A stretch of 50,619 nt of DNA from JBBQED01 sp038320345 (GTDB taxonomy: Bacteria; Bacteroidota; Bacteroidia; AKYH767-A; OLB10), in the NCBI GenBank assembly GCA_038320345.1, contig JBBQED010000020.1, positions 1-50,619 on the forward strand, written 5' to 3'. A program made the translations under genes and the position numbers. The notes below the pieces were generated by a model. It ran no database searches. It had not been told where the DNA came from and saw only the letters and a program-made list of their open reading frames with translations. Of this stretch, positions 17,575 through 27,214 are shown one piece after another (the stretch's first letter is position 1; the number at the start of each line of letters is the position of its first letter).

Positions 17575-17994
17575 TTAATTGTAGACATGCAGCACATTAT
17601 TCGGAAGGTAATCGGCATTATACCTGACCAATGGTCTGCTGGAAGGCCCGCTTACATTAGAACCATCTAAAATGCTGTATTTGCTCAAGCAACAAGTATC
17701 TGTAGCAAAACTCTGATTGCTTTGATCTACATAAATGGTAGCACAAGCTTCATTAGGATCATACGTACAAGTGCGGTCGAAAACGGCAAACTCAGATCCA
17801 GATAACCTATAGATAATCAACCCTTTATTTCCTGCTGGGTAATAAATCCATTCTCCGTTATTTAAGTCGAAATAGGAGGGCAGGTTTAGGTCTAAATATT
17901 CATTCACCTGAACCGATGGAAAGACCTCATTGTTCTTTTGGCAGGAAAAACCAACGATGGTCAGAAGGAAAACAAGGAGAATTATTTGTCGCAT
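17575..17994 (-). CDS. Rieske-fold lipoprotein lacking the 2Fe-2S ligands
   Basis: A 139-residue lipoprotein: a hydrophobic signal ends in the lipobox VGFSC, with Cys18 as the lipidated residue. The rest follows the order of a Rieske domain: a first ligand loop (FDRTCTYDP), and a second loop followed by the typical DG...GP..RPL..Y strand (LDGSNVSGPSSRPLVRYN). However, the CxH of the first loop is CTY and the CxxH of the second reads CCLSKY, so both His ligands are absent and a normal Rieske cluster cannot form. A few Cys residues remain and could form disulfides. Membrane-anchored Rieske-like proteins are common in this phylum; the role of this one is unknown. A TATCTTTG element sits seven bases upstream of the start (18001-18008, minus strand), implying a very short leader. 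Confidence 0.65.
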   Translation of the reverse strand: MRQIILLVFLLTIVGFSCQKNNEVFPSVQVNEYLDLNLPSYFDLNNGEWIYYPAGNKGLIIYRLSGSEFAVFDRTCTYDPNEACATIYVDQSNQSFATDTCCLSKYSILDGSNVSGPSSRPLVRYNADYLPNNVLHVYN

Positions 17995-18028
17995 ACACTA
18001 CAAAGATAGAATTATGCAAAAAAAAATG

Positions 18029-18059
18029 TTGAATTTTCCAAAATTTGATATTATCTTTG
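18029..18059 (+). promoter_or_regulatory. candidate promoter of the secreted 134-residue protein
   Basis: TTG at 18029-18031 and TATCTTTG at 18052-18059 with a 20-bp spacer match the Bacteroidota consensus. The ATG at 18076 lies 16 bp downstream. Confidence 0.6.
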
Positions 18060-18075
18060 AAAAAAACCTATAAGC

Positions 18076-18480
18076 ATGAGAAAGAATTTCCTCTGTCTGT
18101 TCGTCCTTCTAGCAGCACTATCATTGCCAGTTATCACTCAGGCACAAACTGATAAATCCACTCCTCAAGGATCTCATGGAGGCATGATTATCGGAGAAGG
18201 AACCCTTCGCTTTGAAATGGTTGAAAAAGGAACTCAAGTTTCTTTCTATCCTGTAGATGCCAAAGGGAAAGCTATTACCGCTATGGATGTCACTGCTGAT
18301 GTGGTGATTACCACCCCTGACCGATCAAATTCTATCGAATTAACGAGTATTCCCTTCACCGAAGGTGCTTATACTGTTGATGCTCACAAAAGCGCTATGC
18401 CGGTAGCCTATTCGATCAGCTGCCAGTATAAAGGTGAAACCAGCTATTCTAAAATGATGACGGGCGTTATTGGCCGTTAA
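18076..18480 (+). CDS. small secreted protein of unknown function
   Basis: A 134-residue protein with a signal peptide ending ITQAQ (about residue 24). The mature part begins with SHGGMIIGEGTLRFEMVEKG and continues as a compact beta-rich domain (VSFYPVDAKGKAI, then YSISCQYKGE). The HGG-x-FEmV-x-V-x-aY-x-D pattern resembles small periplasmic domains found next to heavy-metal efflux systems, but no efflux gene is nearby and the similarity is too weak to name a function. It has its own promoter and terminator, so it is expressed alone. It is likely periplasmic. Confidence 0.7.
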   Translation: MRKNFLCLFVLLAALSLPVITQAQTDKSTPQGSHGGMIIGEGTLRFEMVEKGTQVSFYPVDAKGKAITAMDVTADVVITTPDRSNSIELTSIPFTEGAYTVDAHKSAMPVAYSISCQYKGETSYSKMMTGVIGR

Positions 18481-18504
18481 TCCAAATACACTTACATTTT
18501 ACGA

Positions 18505-18540
18505 AGCCTCGTCAGAAAGACGGGGCTTTTGTATTTTTTT
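18505..18540 (+). terminator. rho-independent terminator
   Basis: A 10-bp stem (18505-18513 plus pairing half 18519-18528, one G-T pair) with loop AGAAA, followed by TTTTGTATTTTTTT. It ends the transcript of the 134-residue secreted protein. Confidence 0.8.
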
Positions 18541-18587
18541 CCGGCTTCTCTACGTTATGTTTGTAAATTAGTAATACTCGGTAGCTC

Positions 18588-18899
18588 ATGAAACGTCTCA
18601 TTTTAATTTTCTTTCTGATTTTCGGCGCATCGTTAAGTGGAGTTTACGCTCAAACGGAAGGCACATCGGCCACCAAGGCACAAAAAACTGCCAAGAAAAA
18701 GAAGGAGCAACAGTTTAAGAATTCAGCAAAAGCGCAGAAAGAAGGTCGTAAAAAACACGAAGCATTACAAACTAAAGAAGTTAGAAAGAGAATGAAAAAA
18801 AATAGACATCGTTATCAGCATGTCGATTCATTCGATAACCGCCCGAATTTTATACAACGCATTTTTCATCGTAAACCTCCAGCTGGATCAGGAGGATAA
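18588..18899 (+). CDS. small, very basic secreted protein
   Basis: A 103-residue protein with a clear signal peptide ending GVYAQ (residue 22). The mature part is extremely rich in Lys and Arg (for example ATKAQKTAKKKKEQQ and RKRMKKNRHRYQH) and is probably helical or disordered, then ends in RPNFIQRIFHRKPPAGSGG. A TATGTTTG -7 element is present at 18556-18563 but lacks a well-placed -33 partner. I do not recognise a family. A charged periplasmic protein that binds lipopolysaccharide, nucleic acid or the cell wall would fit the composition, but that is speculation. The last base is 35 bp from the stop of the convergent smc gene. Confidence 0.65.
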   Translation: MKRLILIFFLIFGASLSGVYAQTEGTSATKAQKTAKKKKEQQFKNSAKAQKEGRKKHEALQTKEVRKRMKKNRHRYQHVDSFDNRPNFIQRIFHRKPPAGSGG

Positions 18900-18934
18900 G
18901 TGAATTAGTTTTATTTGCAGCTATGCATAATTAA

Positions 18935-21900
18935 TTAATCAGCATACGCTCTTAAATCAACAGGTACTACCGTGGTAACTCCTGGTTCCGCCATCGTAAT
19001 GCCATACATCAAATCAGTGGCAGCCATCGTTTTCTTATTATGGGTGATGATGATGAACTGAGATTCGGAACTGAAAGTCTTGATGATGTTATTGAACTTA
19101 TCAATATTGTTATCATCCAATGGCGCATCAACCTCATCGAAGATACAAAATGGTGCAGGCTTTAACAGATAAATACCGAAGAGTAAGGCAGTAGCGGTCA
19201 GGGTTTTTTCTCCTCCCGATAACTGATGAATACTTAAAGGTTTTTTCCCTTTTGGTTGTGCAATGATATTGATATCGGATTCTAATGGATTACTATTATC
19301 AGAAATAATGAGATCCACATTATCATCATCCGTAAATAAGGAACGGAACACACGAATGAAGTTCGCTCGTACAGCAGTGAATGCATCCATGAAAACTGTT
19401 TTTGCAGTATCATCAATCTCACTGATCGTTTTTAATAATGCTTCTTTGGCATTGGCAAGATCGGTCTTCTCTTTTTCAATGAAATCATAACGCTCTTTGA
19501 TTTCTTTATACTGCTCAAGAGCCATTGGATTAATCGGTCCGAATTCACTCACACGTTTACGGAGTTGTTCAGCCTTCGGACGAAGTTCTGCTTCGTTAAG
19601 TTCAGGATCAGGCTCCTGTCCTGCGAGTTCATCAATTTCAATATTGAATTCGATATTCAAACGTTCTTTCAAAGAGTTCATCTGTAACTTTAGTTCATTG
19701 AGTTCATCATGAACATTCTGTAATACAGAATCCGTTTGTTCTTTATTACGGCGTAATTCATAAAGACGTTTGTCTTCACTTTCAATTTCTGTTTTAGATG
19801 TTGCATAAGCCAACTCTACTTCACGGAAAGAAACATCCATGACTTCACGCTCACTGAGTAATTTTTTTAATGCTTCATCAGTACTTTCCATCCCACTTAA
19901 TAACTGCTCCGTCTGTTGACGAACAGATTCTAAATCGGTATGATATTGCTCTTTGTTTTTTATTAAAGTGGTTCGATGATTATTTTTATATCCTTGATCC
20001 CGAGCAATGTTTTGAATCCTGTTTTGTTGTTGAAGTAAAACAATATTCTGCTGATTGAAAACTTGAGATTTCTCTCCGGATTCTTTTTGTAGATTGAAAG
20101 AGTGTTCCTGTTGTACGTTCAACTGCTGGATCATATTTTCCAATCGGTCTTTTAACATTTCAGGACTCAGATCAGGATTTTGTTTTTCCTCATCAATCAC
20201 TCGATTTATTGTTGCCAACTCTTCTTCGAGTTTTCCAGTACCCTTTTTCGATTGTTCGAAAGCAGAAAGTAAAAAGTCGCGGTTACTTTGCATGGAATTA
20301 ACTTGTCCGCTGAGACGCATAAATTCACTTTCCTGCTTACTTGTTTGATGCTGTATTTGTTGAACTTGATTTTTTATCTCGGTCAACTCTAGCTCCGCTT
20401 CACGGATCTGTTCCCGAAACTGTGCAATCTCTGTTTCATGCTGTTTCACTTCTTCAGCAAGCTTCTCCAGATTCCGGAATTTCCCTGTTCGTTTTCCATC
20501 AAACATTCCAATAGAACCTCCACCAATCGCATATTTCTGACGTAAGAAATTACCACTTTGTGAGAGGACTACCAGCGATTGATCTCCATTAACATGAAAA
20601 TCTTTCAAGTCCTGATTGTTGTTCAGAATCTGTACATGACCTAATAGTAGATCGAATAATTTTTCATAACGAGCATTCTTCTCCACCACATCAAGGGCAG
20701 GAGTACATCCGTTTAATGCAGCAAGTTTTTTAGGATCGTAATTATTTAACGTTTCTAATACAAAGAAGTGCGCACGACCTTTTGACGATTCACTCAATAC
20801 TTGCAAGGCCTGCCATGCATCTGCCATTGTTTCAACAACGAAATGGTTGAGATATGGATCAAGAAAATTCTCGATAGCTACTTTATAAGCATCCTCACAC
20901 ACTATAATTTCAGAAAGTAGGGGAGTTTGTTTCGATGCTTCATTATTCTTTTTAAGATAACGGATCGATTCAGGATATCCCTCCATTTGTTCCAGCAGAT
21001 TTTTGGTAAGCTGATACTCATTATGACGAGCATCCATCTTTCTGGATTCTGCTTGCAACACTTGATTCAGTTCACGAATTCTTGCATCAGAACTTTTGAT
21101 TTTTTCATCAAGCTCAAGACGTGTTTGTTTGAGTTTACGTAATTCCTGATCTGCCTGATCTTTTTGCGGAAGTAAATCCGTTAACTGCGTCTCTAAATTC
21201 TCAAGCTTGAGACGATTTTCTTCTTGTTGTGCCATCAAGCGTTTTAACTCTTCCTGAATAGAGTTATAACGGGTATGCCTTACCGCTTGTTTAGTTTCAA
21301 ATTCATTGATGGAAGATCTTAATTGATAAATCTGCTGATTAAGATTTTTTATACTCACCAGCGACTCTTCGTAATCCTTTTTACTCTGTTCCGCTTCTTC
21401 ACGATGACGAGTAACTTCTACCTCAAGTTGTTTTAAATGTTCTTCTTCTCTTATTTTTTCATCATTCAGTTGCTCAATCCCTGCATTTACTTCGATCAGC
21501 GTTTTTTCATCTTGTTCAGATTGTTGCTGTAATTGCTTTTGTTTTTCTAGCAAGTAATTCAACCGCTCATTTCTGCTCTTCTCTTCATTTTCAAAGCGCG
21601 TGATCTCCAGCATCTTTTCATTCAATGCTTTTTGAACCGTTTGAAGCTGAATTTCTTTTTCTGAACTGGTGATTTTAATCTCCTGTAGTTTTAATTCCAG
21701 TTTCTCTAACTCTTCTTGTAACTTGGTTTTTGAGCCATGCTTATCTACCTCCCTTTCCTGTAATTCTTTTAAGCGAATGCTATGATGACGAATACTGAAC
21801 ACTGCAAGTTGAGTGCTTAATGTTTTATATTCTTCCCTCAAACGGTAATAACGGTCGGTTTTTTTGGCTTGAGATTCAAGTTGCTTCAAACTTTTTTCGA

Positions 21901-22492
21901 TCTCAAACATCAAATCATTTACTCGGTTGAGATCAGCATCTGTCTCTTCAAGTTTTTGAAAAGTCTGTCGTTTGCGTATTTTGTATTTTGAAATACCCGC
22001 CGCTTCTTCCAGTAATGTTTTAATGGTGTTGTTTCTATCTTTCAGAATATCATCCACCATGTTTAATTCGATGATGGCGTAAGAGTCAGGACCAATCCCC
22101 GTATCTAGAAAAAGATCATTGATATCTTTCAGTCGGCAAGTAATTCCATTGAGTTGATATTCACTCTCACCAGAACGGTATAAACGACGCGTTATAGTAA
22201 CAGTGGTGTATTCTGTTGGAAGTACACCTTTATTATTTTCGAACGATAAACTTACTTCAGCTAGATTGGCAGGCTTTCTTGTTTTGGTACCATTGAAAAT
22301 GATATTCTCCATCTTCTCCGAACGGAGCATTCTGGTTTTCTGTTCTCCCAAAACCCATCGCATCGCATCAACTACATTTGATTTACCGGAACCATTGGGT
22401 CCAACAATAGCGGTAACGCCTTCGTCAAAGTGAATAGTAACTTTATCTCCAAAACTTTTGAAGCCTTTTATTTCAAGTGATTTCAGTCTCAT
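18935..22492 (-). CDS. smc: chromosome segregation protein SMC
   Basis: A 1185-residue protein with canonical SMC architecture. The Walker A motif GPNGSGKS is at residues 32-39, with a QTKMLR-like DNA-contact region close behind. Long coiled coils (about 165-500 and 670-1020, rich in Glu, Gln, Lys and Leu) flank a globular hinge (about 515-650, with GYPESIRYL at its start and GGGSIGMFDGKRTG near its end). The C-terminal head has the ABC signature LSGGEKTLTA and Walker B CIFDEVDAPLDD. It should dimerise at the hinge and act with ScpA/ScpB in condensing and separating chromosomes. The gene is full length and stands alone. Confidence 0.97.
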   Translation of the reverse strand: MRLKSLEIKGFKSFGDKVTIHFDEGVTAIVGPNGSGKSNVVDAMRWVLGEQKTRMLRSEKMENIIFNGTKTRKPANLAEVSLSFENNKGVLPTEYTTVTITRRLYRSGESEYQLNGITCRLKDINDLFLDTGIGPDSYAIIELNMVDDILKDRNNTIKTLLEEAAGISKYKIRKRQTFQKLEETDADLNRVNDLMFEIEKSLKQLESQAKKTDRYYRLREEYKTLSTQLAVFSIRHHSIRLKELQEREVDKHGSKTKLQEELEKLELKLQEIKITSSEKEIQLQTVQKALNEKMLEITRFENEEKSRNERLNYLLEKQKQLQQQSEQDEKTLIEVNAGIEQLNDEKIREEEHLKQLEVEVTRHREEAEQSKKDYEESLVSIKNLNQQIYQLRSSINEFETKQAVRHTRYNSIQEELKRLMAQQEENRLKLENLETQLTDLLPQKDQADQELRKLKQTRLELDEKIKSSDARIRELNQVLQAESRKMDARHNEYQLTKNLLEQMEGYPESIRYLKKNNEASKQTPLLSEIIVCEDAYKVAIENFLDPYLNHFVVETMADAWQALQVLSESSKGRAHFFVLETLNNYDPKKLAALNGCTPALDVVEKNARYEKLFDLLLGHVQILNNNQDLKDFHVNGDQSLVVLSQSGNFLRQKYAIGGGSIGMFDGKRTGKFRNLEKLAEEVKQHETEIAQFREQIREAELELTEIKNQVQQIQHQTSKQESEFMRLSGQVNSMQSNRDFLLSAFEQSKKGTGKLEEELATINRVIDEEKQNPDLSPEMLKDRLENMIQQLNVQQEHSFNLQKESGEKSQVFNQQNIVLLQQQNRIQNIARDQGYKNNHRTTLIKNKEQYHTDLESVRQQTEQLLSGMESTDEALKKLLSEREVMDVSFREVELAYATSKTEIESEDKRLYELRRNKEQTDSVLQNVHDELNELKLQMNSLKERLNIEFNIEIDELAGQEPDPELNEAELRPKAEQLRKRVSEFGPINPMALEQYKEIKERYDFIEKEKTDLANAKEALLKTISEIDDTAKTVFMDAFTAVRANFIRVFRSLFTDDDNVDLIISDNSNPLESDINIIAQPKGKKPLSIHQLSGGEKTLTATALLFGIYLLKPAPFCIFDEVDAPLDDNNIDKFNNIIKTFSSESQFIIITHNKKTMAATDLMYGITMAEPGVTTVVPVDLRAYAD

Positions 22493-22876
22493 CTGCCAAA
22501 CTTTCCGTTAATATTTTGTTGTTTCTTCGATTTTAAGCCAACGAAGAAAATGTACGCTTGTAATTATTCTTGAATGATATTCCTTGCAAGTACAATCTTG
22601 TTTTTTTACAAAATCATTTTGCCAAATTTTTCAAACGATTCCCTTAGAGAAAATAAATGCCACGATGTTATTCCACCGTAGCCTAAATTAATTTTCATAC
22701 AGGATGCCTTCTTTTGGTTCATGTTGATGAATATACCAGAAATTTCCTGATAACAATCATCATTACATCAACTTTAGTATCCTTTCAGACGCCCGAAAGC
22801 AATGCAAATGTAAAAAATGCGACCTTGTGATGGTTAAATGACGGGGTTCTTGTTTAAAAATAACTACTTTCATGGC
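22493..22876. other. divergent intergenic region, nothing firm
   Basis: A 384-bp region between the divergent smc and the membrane-anchored protein gene. It should hold both promoters. A TACATTTG element occurs on the minus strand at 22804-22811, far (over 300 bp) from the smc start. I see no ORF with a plausible product, no RNA gene and no strong hairpin. Confidence 0.4.
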
Positions 22877-23359
22877 ATGGTATTCAAAACCCTGTTTTAT
22901 GTAGTTGGTGCTATTCTCTGGTTTATATACAATGCCAGAGATGGATGGAAAAAACATCAGGAAGCACGACCAGTTGTTAAAACATCTGATCTTCAACCTG
23001 AACCAATAAAATCAAATCCATCAAAACCAGTCTCTCAAACTTTAAAACCCCAATATAAGGCAGTAAACCAAAAACAAACAGTTACTGGAAACAAGACCAT
23101 CCGGACACCTTTGGTTCCGGTTCAGCGCATCAGTAAATCAAGAAAATCTGAATCAGCTTCTATTATCCCAGGATTTGTGGAAGGTGGAAGTACTAAAGTC
23201 TTATTTAATGAAGAGGAGTTGAAAAGAAATTTAATCGACATTAATGTTGAAAAATTTCCTTCAGAAGGACAATTAATCGGAGATGATTTGAGAGGGGAAT
23301 CAATGAACTGGAGGCGCGCAGTGATAATCAATGAATTACTTAGACCTGTTTACTTTTGA
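22877..23359 (+). CDS. single-pass membrane protein of unknown function
   Basis: A protein of about 160 residues. The frame is open from 22838, but the ATG at 22877 (MVFKTLFYVVGAILWFIYN) places the membrane helix directly at the N terminus, which is more usual, so I chose it. After the helix comes a basic, Pro/Lys/Ser-rich linker of about 80 residues (probably disordered) and a short conserved-looking tail (FNEEELKRNLIDINVEK, later MNWRRAVIINELLRPVYF). A tail of the type R-A-V-I-x-x-E-I/L-L-x-x-P is shared by several small membrane proteins that I associate with Bacteroidota, but function is unknown. It stands alone between divergent smc and the TonB receptor operon. Confidence 0.7.
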   Translation: MVFKTLFYVVGAILWFIYNARDGWKKHQEARPVVKTSDLQPEPIKSNPSKPVSQTLKPQYKAVNQKQTVTGNKTIRTPLVPVQRISKSRKSESASIIPGFVEGGSTKVLFNEEELKRNLIDINVEKFPSEGQLIGDDLRGESMNWRRAVIINELLRPVYF

Positions 23360-23486
23360 GCAAATTTATCCTAACATGTGCATTAAAAAGAACTCCCATA
23401 TTTGGAATTTTGTTTCAAATGTTTCTATTTTTACCCACCACCTGAATTAACAAAACATTAACAACAGCTGACATAAACTTAACCCT

Positions 23487-26400
23487 ATGATAAGGAACGT
23501 CTACTTAACCCTTACGCTTTTACTTCTAACAAGCCTCAGTGCATTCGCACAATCAGGAGCTATTAAAGGAAAAGTCGTAAACAAGGCTACCAAAGAACCT
23601 ATTCCATTTGCTGTTGTTGTAGCAGAAATGAATGGTTCTCAGGTTGGTGGCTCACAGTCTGATTTTGATGGTGAATACACAATCAAACCTTTACAACCCG
23701 GTAAATACACGATCAAAGTAAAGAGCGTGGGATTTAATGATCTCGTGATCAACGATGTTGTAGTTGGAATCGATCGTATCACCTTCACTGATTTGACAGT
23801 TAGTCCTAAAGTGATAGAGACCCAAGTTGTCGATATCATTGAATACAAAGTGCCTTTGATCGATAAAGGGAATACCCAAACTGGTGCTACCGTTACGCGC
23901 GAAGACATTCAAGCAGCTCCAACCCGTGACGTTCGCGCCGTAGCAACTAATGCTGCTGGTGTGTTCCAAAAGGATGAAGGTGATGATGTTACAGTTCGTG
24001 GATCACGGAAAGAAGCTACCGACTACTACGTAGATGGTATCCGTATCAGAGGTAGTACTAAGCTCCCTCAAGGTGGTGTTGAGCAGGTTACTGCTATCGT
24101 TGGTGGTACTCCAGCACAATATGGTGATGCTACCGGTGGTATTATTTCTGTAACTACTCGCGGACCGTCAAAAGATTTTTCTGGTGGTCTTGAACTTGCT
24201 ACTTCCGAACTCTTTGATAAATACGGGTATAATCTCGTGTCTGCGAATCTTTCAGGTCCAATTCTGAAGAAAAAAATGGAGAGTGGAGGAGAAAAAGCAA
24301 TCCTTGGATTCTTTGTGAGCGGTGAAGCTGAACTTGAAAAAGATCCTGATCCTTCGGCGATTGGCATGTATCAGTTAAAAGGAAGCTTGTATGATCAACT
24401 GAAGAAGAATCCAATTGCTCCTTATCAAACAGGTGCAAATACATTCGGTTCATTTAATAATGCAATCTATTATACAGATAAGGATTTCGAAAAGTCAACC
24501 ATTAAATCTAATATAGCTCAATCTGCTTATCGATTTACAGCGAAAATTGATTTCCAACCCGTTGATAATACTTCGGTTTCATTTGGTGGCAGCTTCAACG
24601 TGAATGATCGGAGTAGCTTCGCTTTAAATCGATCAACCTATAATTTTGCAGAAAACCCACAAATTAAAGACACCGATTACCGGATTTTTGGTCGTTTGAC
24701 ACAACGTATTGGTTCTACTTATAAAGCTGAGCAAGATAAATCAGCATCCGTTTTCAAAAATGTGTACTTCTCTTTACAAGCAGAATATTCTAAGAATAAG
24801 CAAGTAAATCAGGATGATGCTCAAAAAGGAAACTTATGGAACTATGGTTACTATGGAAAACTTGCATTGCAAAGTCCAAAGGATACCTTGTCCGGTACCG
24901 TTTTCGGTGGAACTGCTGATACCTCTTATATTATCACTAGTAATAGTGGATACGTATTTACTCCAGGTACCATCAATGAAATTCAATCGAACTATGGAAT
25001 TGCAGCCGATGCCTTTTATCAAGATGCAACTGGCTCAAATCAATATGGTTCAATCGGTACTTTCAGAAGTGTAGGTGGATTAGCAAATGGTGATGCTGTT
25101 GGAAGCATCATGGGAATTTGGGAAGGTATCGGAAATCAGAGAAACTTGTACCAAGATTTCGATAATGACCAGTTTCGTTTTGTACTGAGTGGAAATGCTG
25201 ATGTGAAAAAACATGCATTATCTATCGGTTTCGAATATGAGCAACGTTTCGATCGTGGCTATAGTATCGCTCCTCGTGGATTATGGACTATAGGTCGTTT
25301 GTTTGCAAATGATCCTAATAAATTTACCCGTAATGCAGGTCAAGATCTAACGGCTATTTCAGGTACTACTGTTGATGGTAATACCACTTACTTACAGCTG
25401 ACAGATTTTTACACGCCGATCACTGATGAAAATTTAAATACTACGGGCTTCCATGAGAATTTGCGTAACTCACTAGGCCTGGCGAATAATCAGTATGTTG
25501 ATTTTGATGCTCTTTCACCAGATCAACTTAATATGAGTATGTTTAATTCTGATGAGTTAACAATTAATGGTGTTCTTGGATACTATTATGGTTATGACTA
25601 CACTGGAAAGAAAACTAAAGGCACTCAAGATTACGCCTCAGCATTTAAGAAGTTCTTTAATGATAAAACCAACGGTGTTTACGATCGTCTGGTTCCAGCA
25701 TGGCAGCCTACATACATGGCCGCTTATATCCAAGATCAGTTCGCAATCGATAACCTGAATTTTAATGTTGGTTTACGTATCGATCGTTTTGATGCTAATC
25801 AAAAAGCACTGAAGGATAAATATCTGTTATTGGATTCATATAGAGTGGGAGATTATCCTGTTGCCATCGTTAATCGTCCTGGTAATATCGGTGATGATTA
25901 TGTACCTTATATTGCCAATGCAAGTGACCTTACTTCAATCGTAGGTTACCGTAATGAAAATGTTTGGTATGATCAAAATGGTCAGGTTGTTTCTGATCCA
26001 GATATCATCGCGCAACAGTCTAGTTCAAGTACCATCCTTCCTGCTTTGAAAGAATCAGCAGGTAAATTGGCATCTTCTACTTGGGATATTGATAATGTGT
26101 TCCAAGATTATGAGCCTCAGATTTCAATCATGCCACGTGTGGCTTTTGCTTTCTCGATCACCGATCAGGCTCAGTTCTTCGCACACTATGATGTACTTAC
26201 TCAGCGTCCTTCTTCTAACTTAAGAAATGACCCTATAGAGTACCTTGCCTTGACAACAAATCCTGATGGAACATTGAACAATTCAAATCTGAAGCCTGAG
26301 AAGACAACAGATTATGAACTTGGATTCAAACAAGTATTAGGAAGAACTTCTTCTTTGACGATCTCTGCATTTTATCGTGAACTGAATAATAACATTCAGA

Positions 26401-27185
26401 TTACTAAAGTGAATTTCGCTTATCCGAACACTTACACTTCTTATGATAATATCGATTTCGGAACGGTTAAAGGATTGTCTTTAAGTTATGATTTGCGTCG
26501 TACAGGAAATATTCGTGTATTAGCAAGTTATACCCTTCAGTTTGCTGATGGAACAGGTTCTGGTGCTAACTCTAACGTTGAGTTAACAGATACAGATCAA
26601 CCGAACATACGCTTTATCATTCCTTTGGATTTTGATCAACGTCATACTGTTACTGCTTCTATCGATTACCGTTATGGTGATGGTGCTGATTATAATGGAC
26701 CTACATTATGGGGCAAACCAATCTTGGCAAACTTCGGTGCGAACTTCGTATTCAAAGCTAACTCCGGTACTCCTTACTCTCGTCAGTCACGTCCTACTCA
26801 GGAAGGTGCTGCAATCGGATGGCAGGATAATGGTCAGCGTGCAATCGAAGGTGTTATCAACGGTGCACGTACTCCATGGCAGTTCAGAGTAGATATGAGA
26901 ATTGATAAAGACTTCGCTATTAAAATGGGTGAGAAGAAAAAAACAAGTATCAATGTCTATCTGCAAATCCAGAATATCTTCGATATCAGAAACGTAGTTG
27001 GTGTATATCGTGCAACAGGTAACCCTGATGATGATGGATTTATCTACTCTCCTGATGGGCAGCAGCTCTCTGCTTCTCAACAAGACCCTCAGGCATTTAT
27101 TGATCAATATCAGATCAAAATCAGAAACCCTGATAACTATAGCCTGCCACGTCGCGCACGTCTGGGTGTTAGCTTCCAGTTTTAA
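23487..27185 (+). CDS. TonB-dependent receptor with carboxypeptidase-like N-terminal domain
   Basis: A 1232-residue outer-membrane receptor. The signal peptide ends SAFAQ (residue 22). A carboxypeptidase-regulatory-like beta-sandwich follows at about 24-105 (GAIKGKVVNKATKEPIPF, SDFDGEYTIKPLQPGKY). The plug domain is at about 130-230 (VTVRGSRKEATDYYVDGIRI, GGTPAQYGDATGGIISV), and the rest forms the 22-strand barrel, with NNSNLKPEKTTDYELGFKQ near the end and an aromatic last residue (GVSFQF). No SusD partner follows, so it is not a typical glycan SusC; instead a secreted Asp-rich protein and a PorV/PorQ-type protein follow in the same operon (29-bp and 33-bp gaps). The imported ligand or other role cannot be read from the sequence. 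Confidence 0.92.
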   Translation: MIRNVYLTLTLLLLTSLSAFAQSGAIKGKVVNKATKEPIPFAVVVAEMNGSQVGGSQSDFDGEYTIKPLQPGKYTIKVKSVGFNDLVINDVVVGIDRITFTDLTVSPKVIETQVVDIIEYKVPLIDKGNTQTGATVTREDIQAAPTRDVRAVATNAAGVFQKDEGDDVTVRGSRKEATDYYVDGIRIRGSTKLPQGGVEQVTAIVGGTPAQYGDATGGIISVTTRGPSKDFSGGLELATSELFDKYGYNLVSANLSGPILKKKMESGGEKAILGFFVSGEAELEKDPDPSAIGMYQLKGSLYDQLKKNPIAPYQTGANTFGSFNNAIYYTDKDFEKSTIKSNIAQSAYRFTAKIDFQPVDNTSVSFGGSFNVNDRSSFALNRSTYNFAENPQIKDTDYRIFGRLTQRIGSTYKAEQDKSASVFKNVYFSLQAEYSKNKQVNQDDAQKGNLWNYGYYGKLALQSPKDTLSGTVFGGTADTSYIITSNSGYVFTPGTINEIQSNYGIAADAFYQDATGSNQYGSIGTFRSVGGLANGDAVGSIMGIWEGIGNQRNLYQDFDNDQFRFVLSGNADVKKHALSIGFEYEQRFDRGYSIAPRGLWTIGRLFANDPNKFTRNAGQDLTAISGTTVDGNTTYLQLTDFYTPITDENLNTTGFHENLRNSLGLANNQYVDFDALSPDQLNMSMFNSDELTINGVLGYYYGYDYTGKKTKGTQDYASAFKKFFNDKTNGVYDRLVPAWQPTYMAAYIQDQFAIDNLNFNVGLRIDRFDANQKALKDKYLLLDSYRVGDYPVAIVNRPGNIGDDYVPYIANASDLTSIVGYRNENVWYDQNGQVVSDPDIIAQQSSSSTILPALKESAGKLASSTWDIDNVFQDYEPQISIMPRVAFAFSITDQAQFFAHYDVLTQRPSSNLRNDPIEYLALTTNPDGTLNNSNLKPEKTTDYELGFKQVLGRTSSLTISAFYRELNNNIQITKVNFAYPNTYTSYDNIDFGTVKGLSLSYDLRRTGNIRVLASYTLQFADGTGSGANSNVELTDTDQPNIRFIIPLDFDQRHTVTASIDYRYGDGADYNGPTLWGKPILANFGANFVFKANSGTPYSRQSRPTQEGAAIGWQDNGQRAIEGVINGARTPWQFRVDMRIDKDFAIKMGEKKKTSINVYLQIQNIFDIRNVVGVYRATGNPDDDGFIYSPDGQQLSASQQDPQAFIDQYQIKIRNPDNYSLPRRARLGVSFQF

Positions 27186-27214
27186 ATTGATCCATCCAAA
27201 ACAGAATAAACGCT

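Noticed and set aside
19263..22433. Series of plus-strand open frames opposite smc
   Set aside because: They are antisense to a full-length SMC with all motifs; their products have no domain or start signal.
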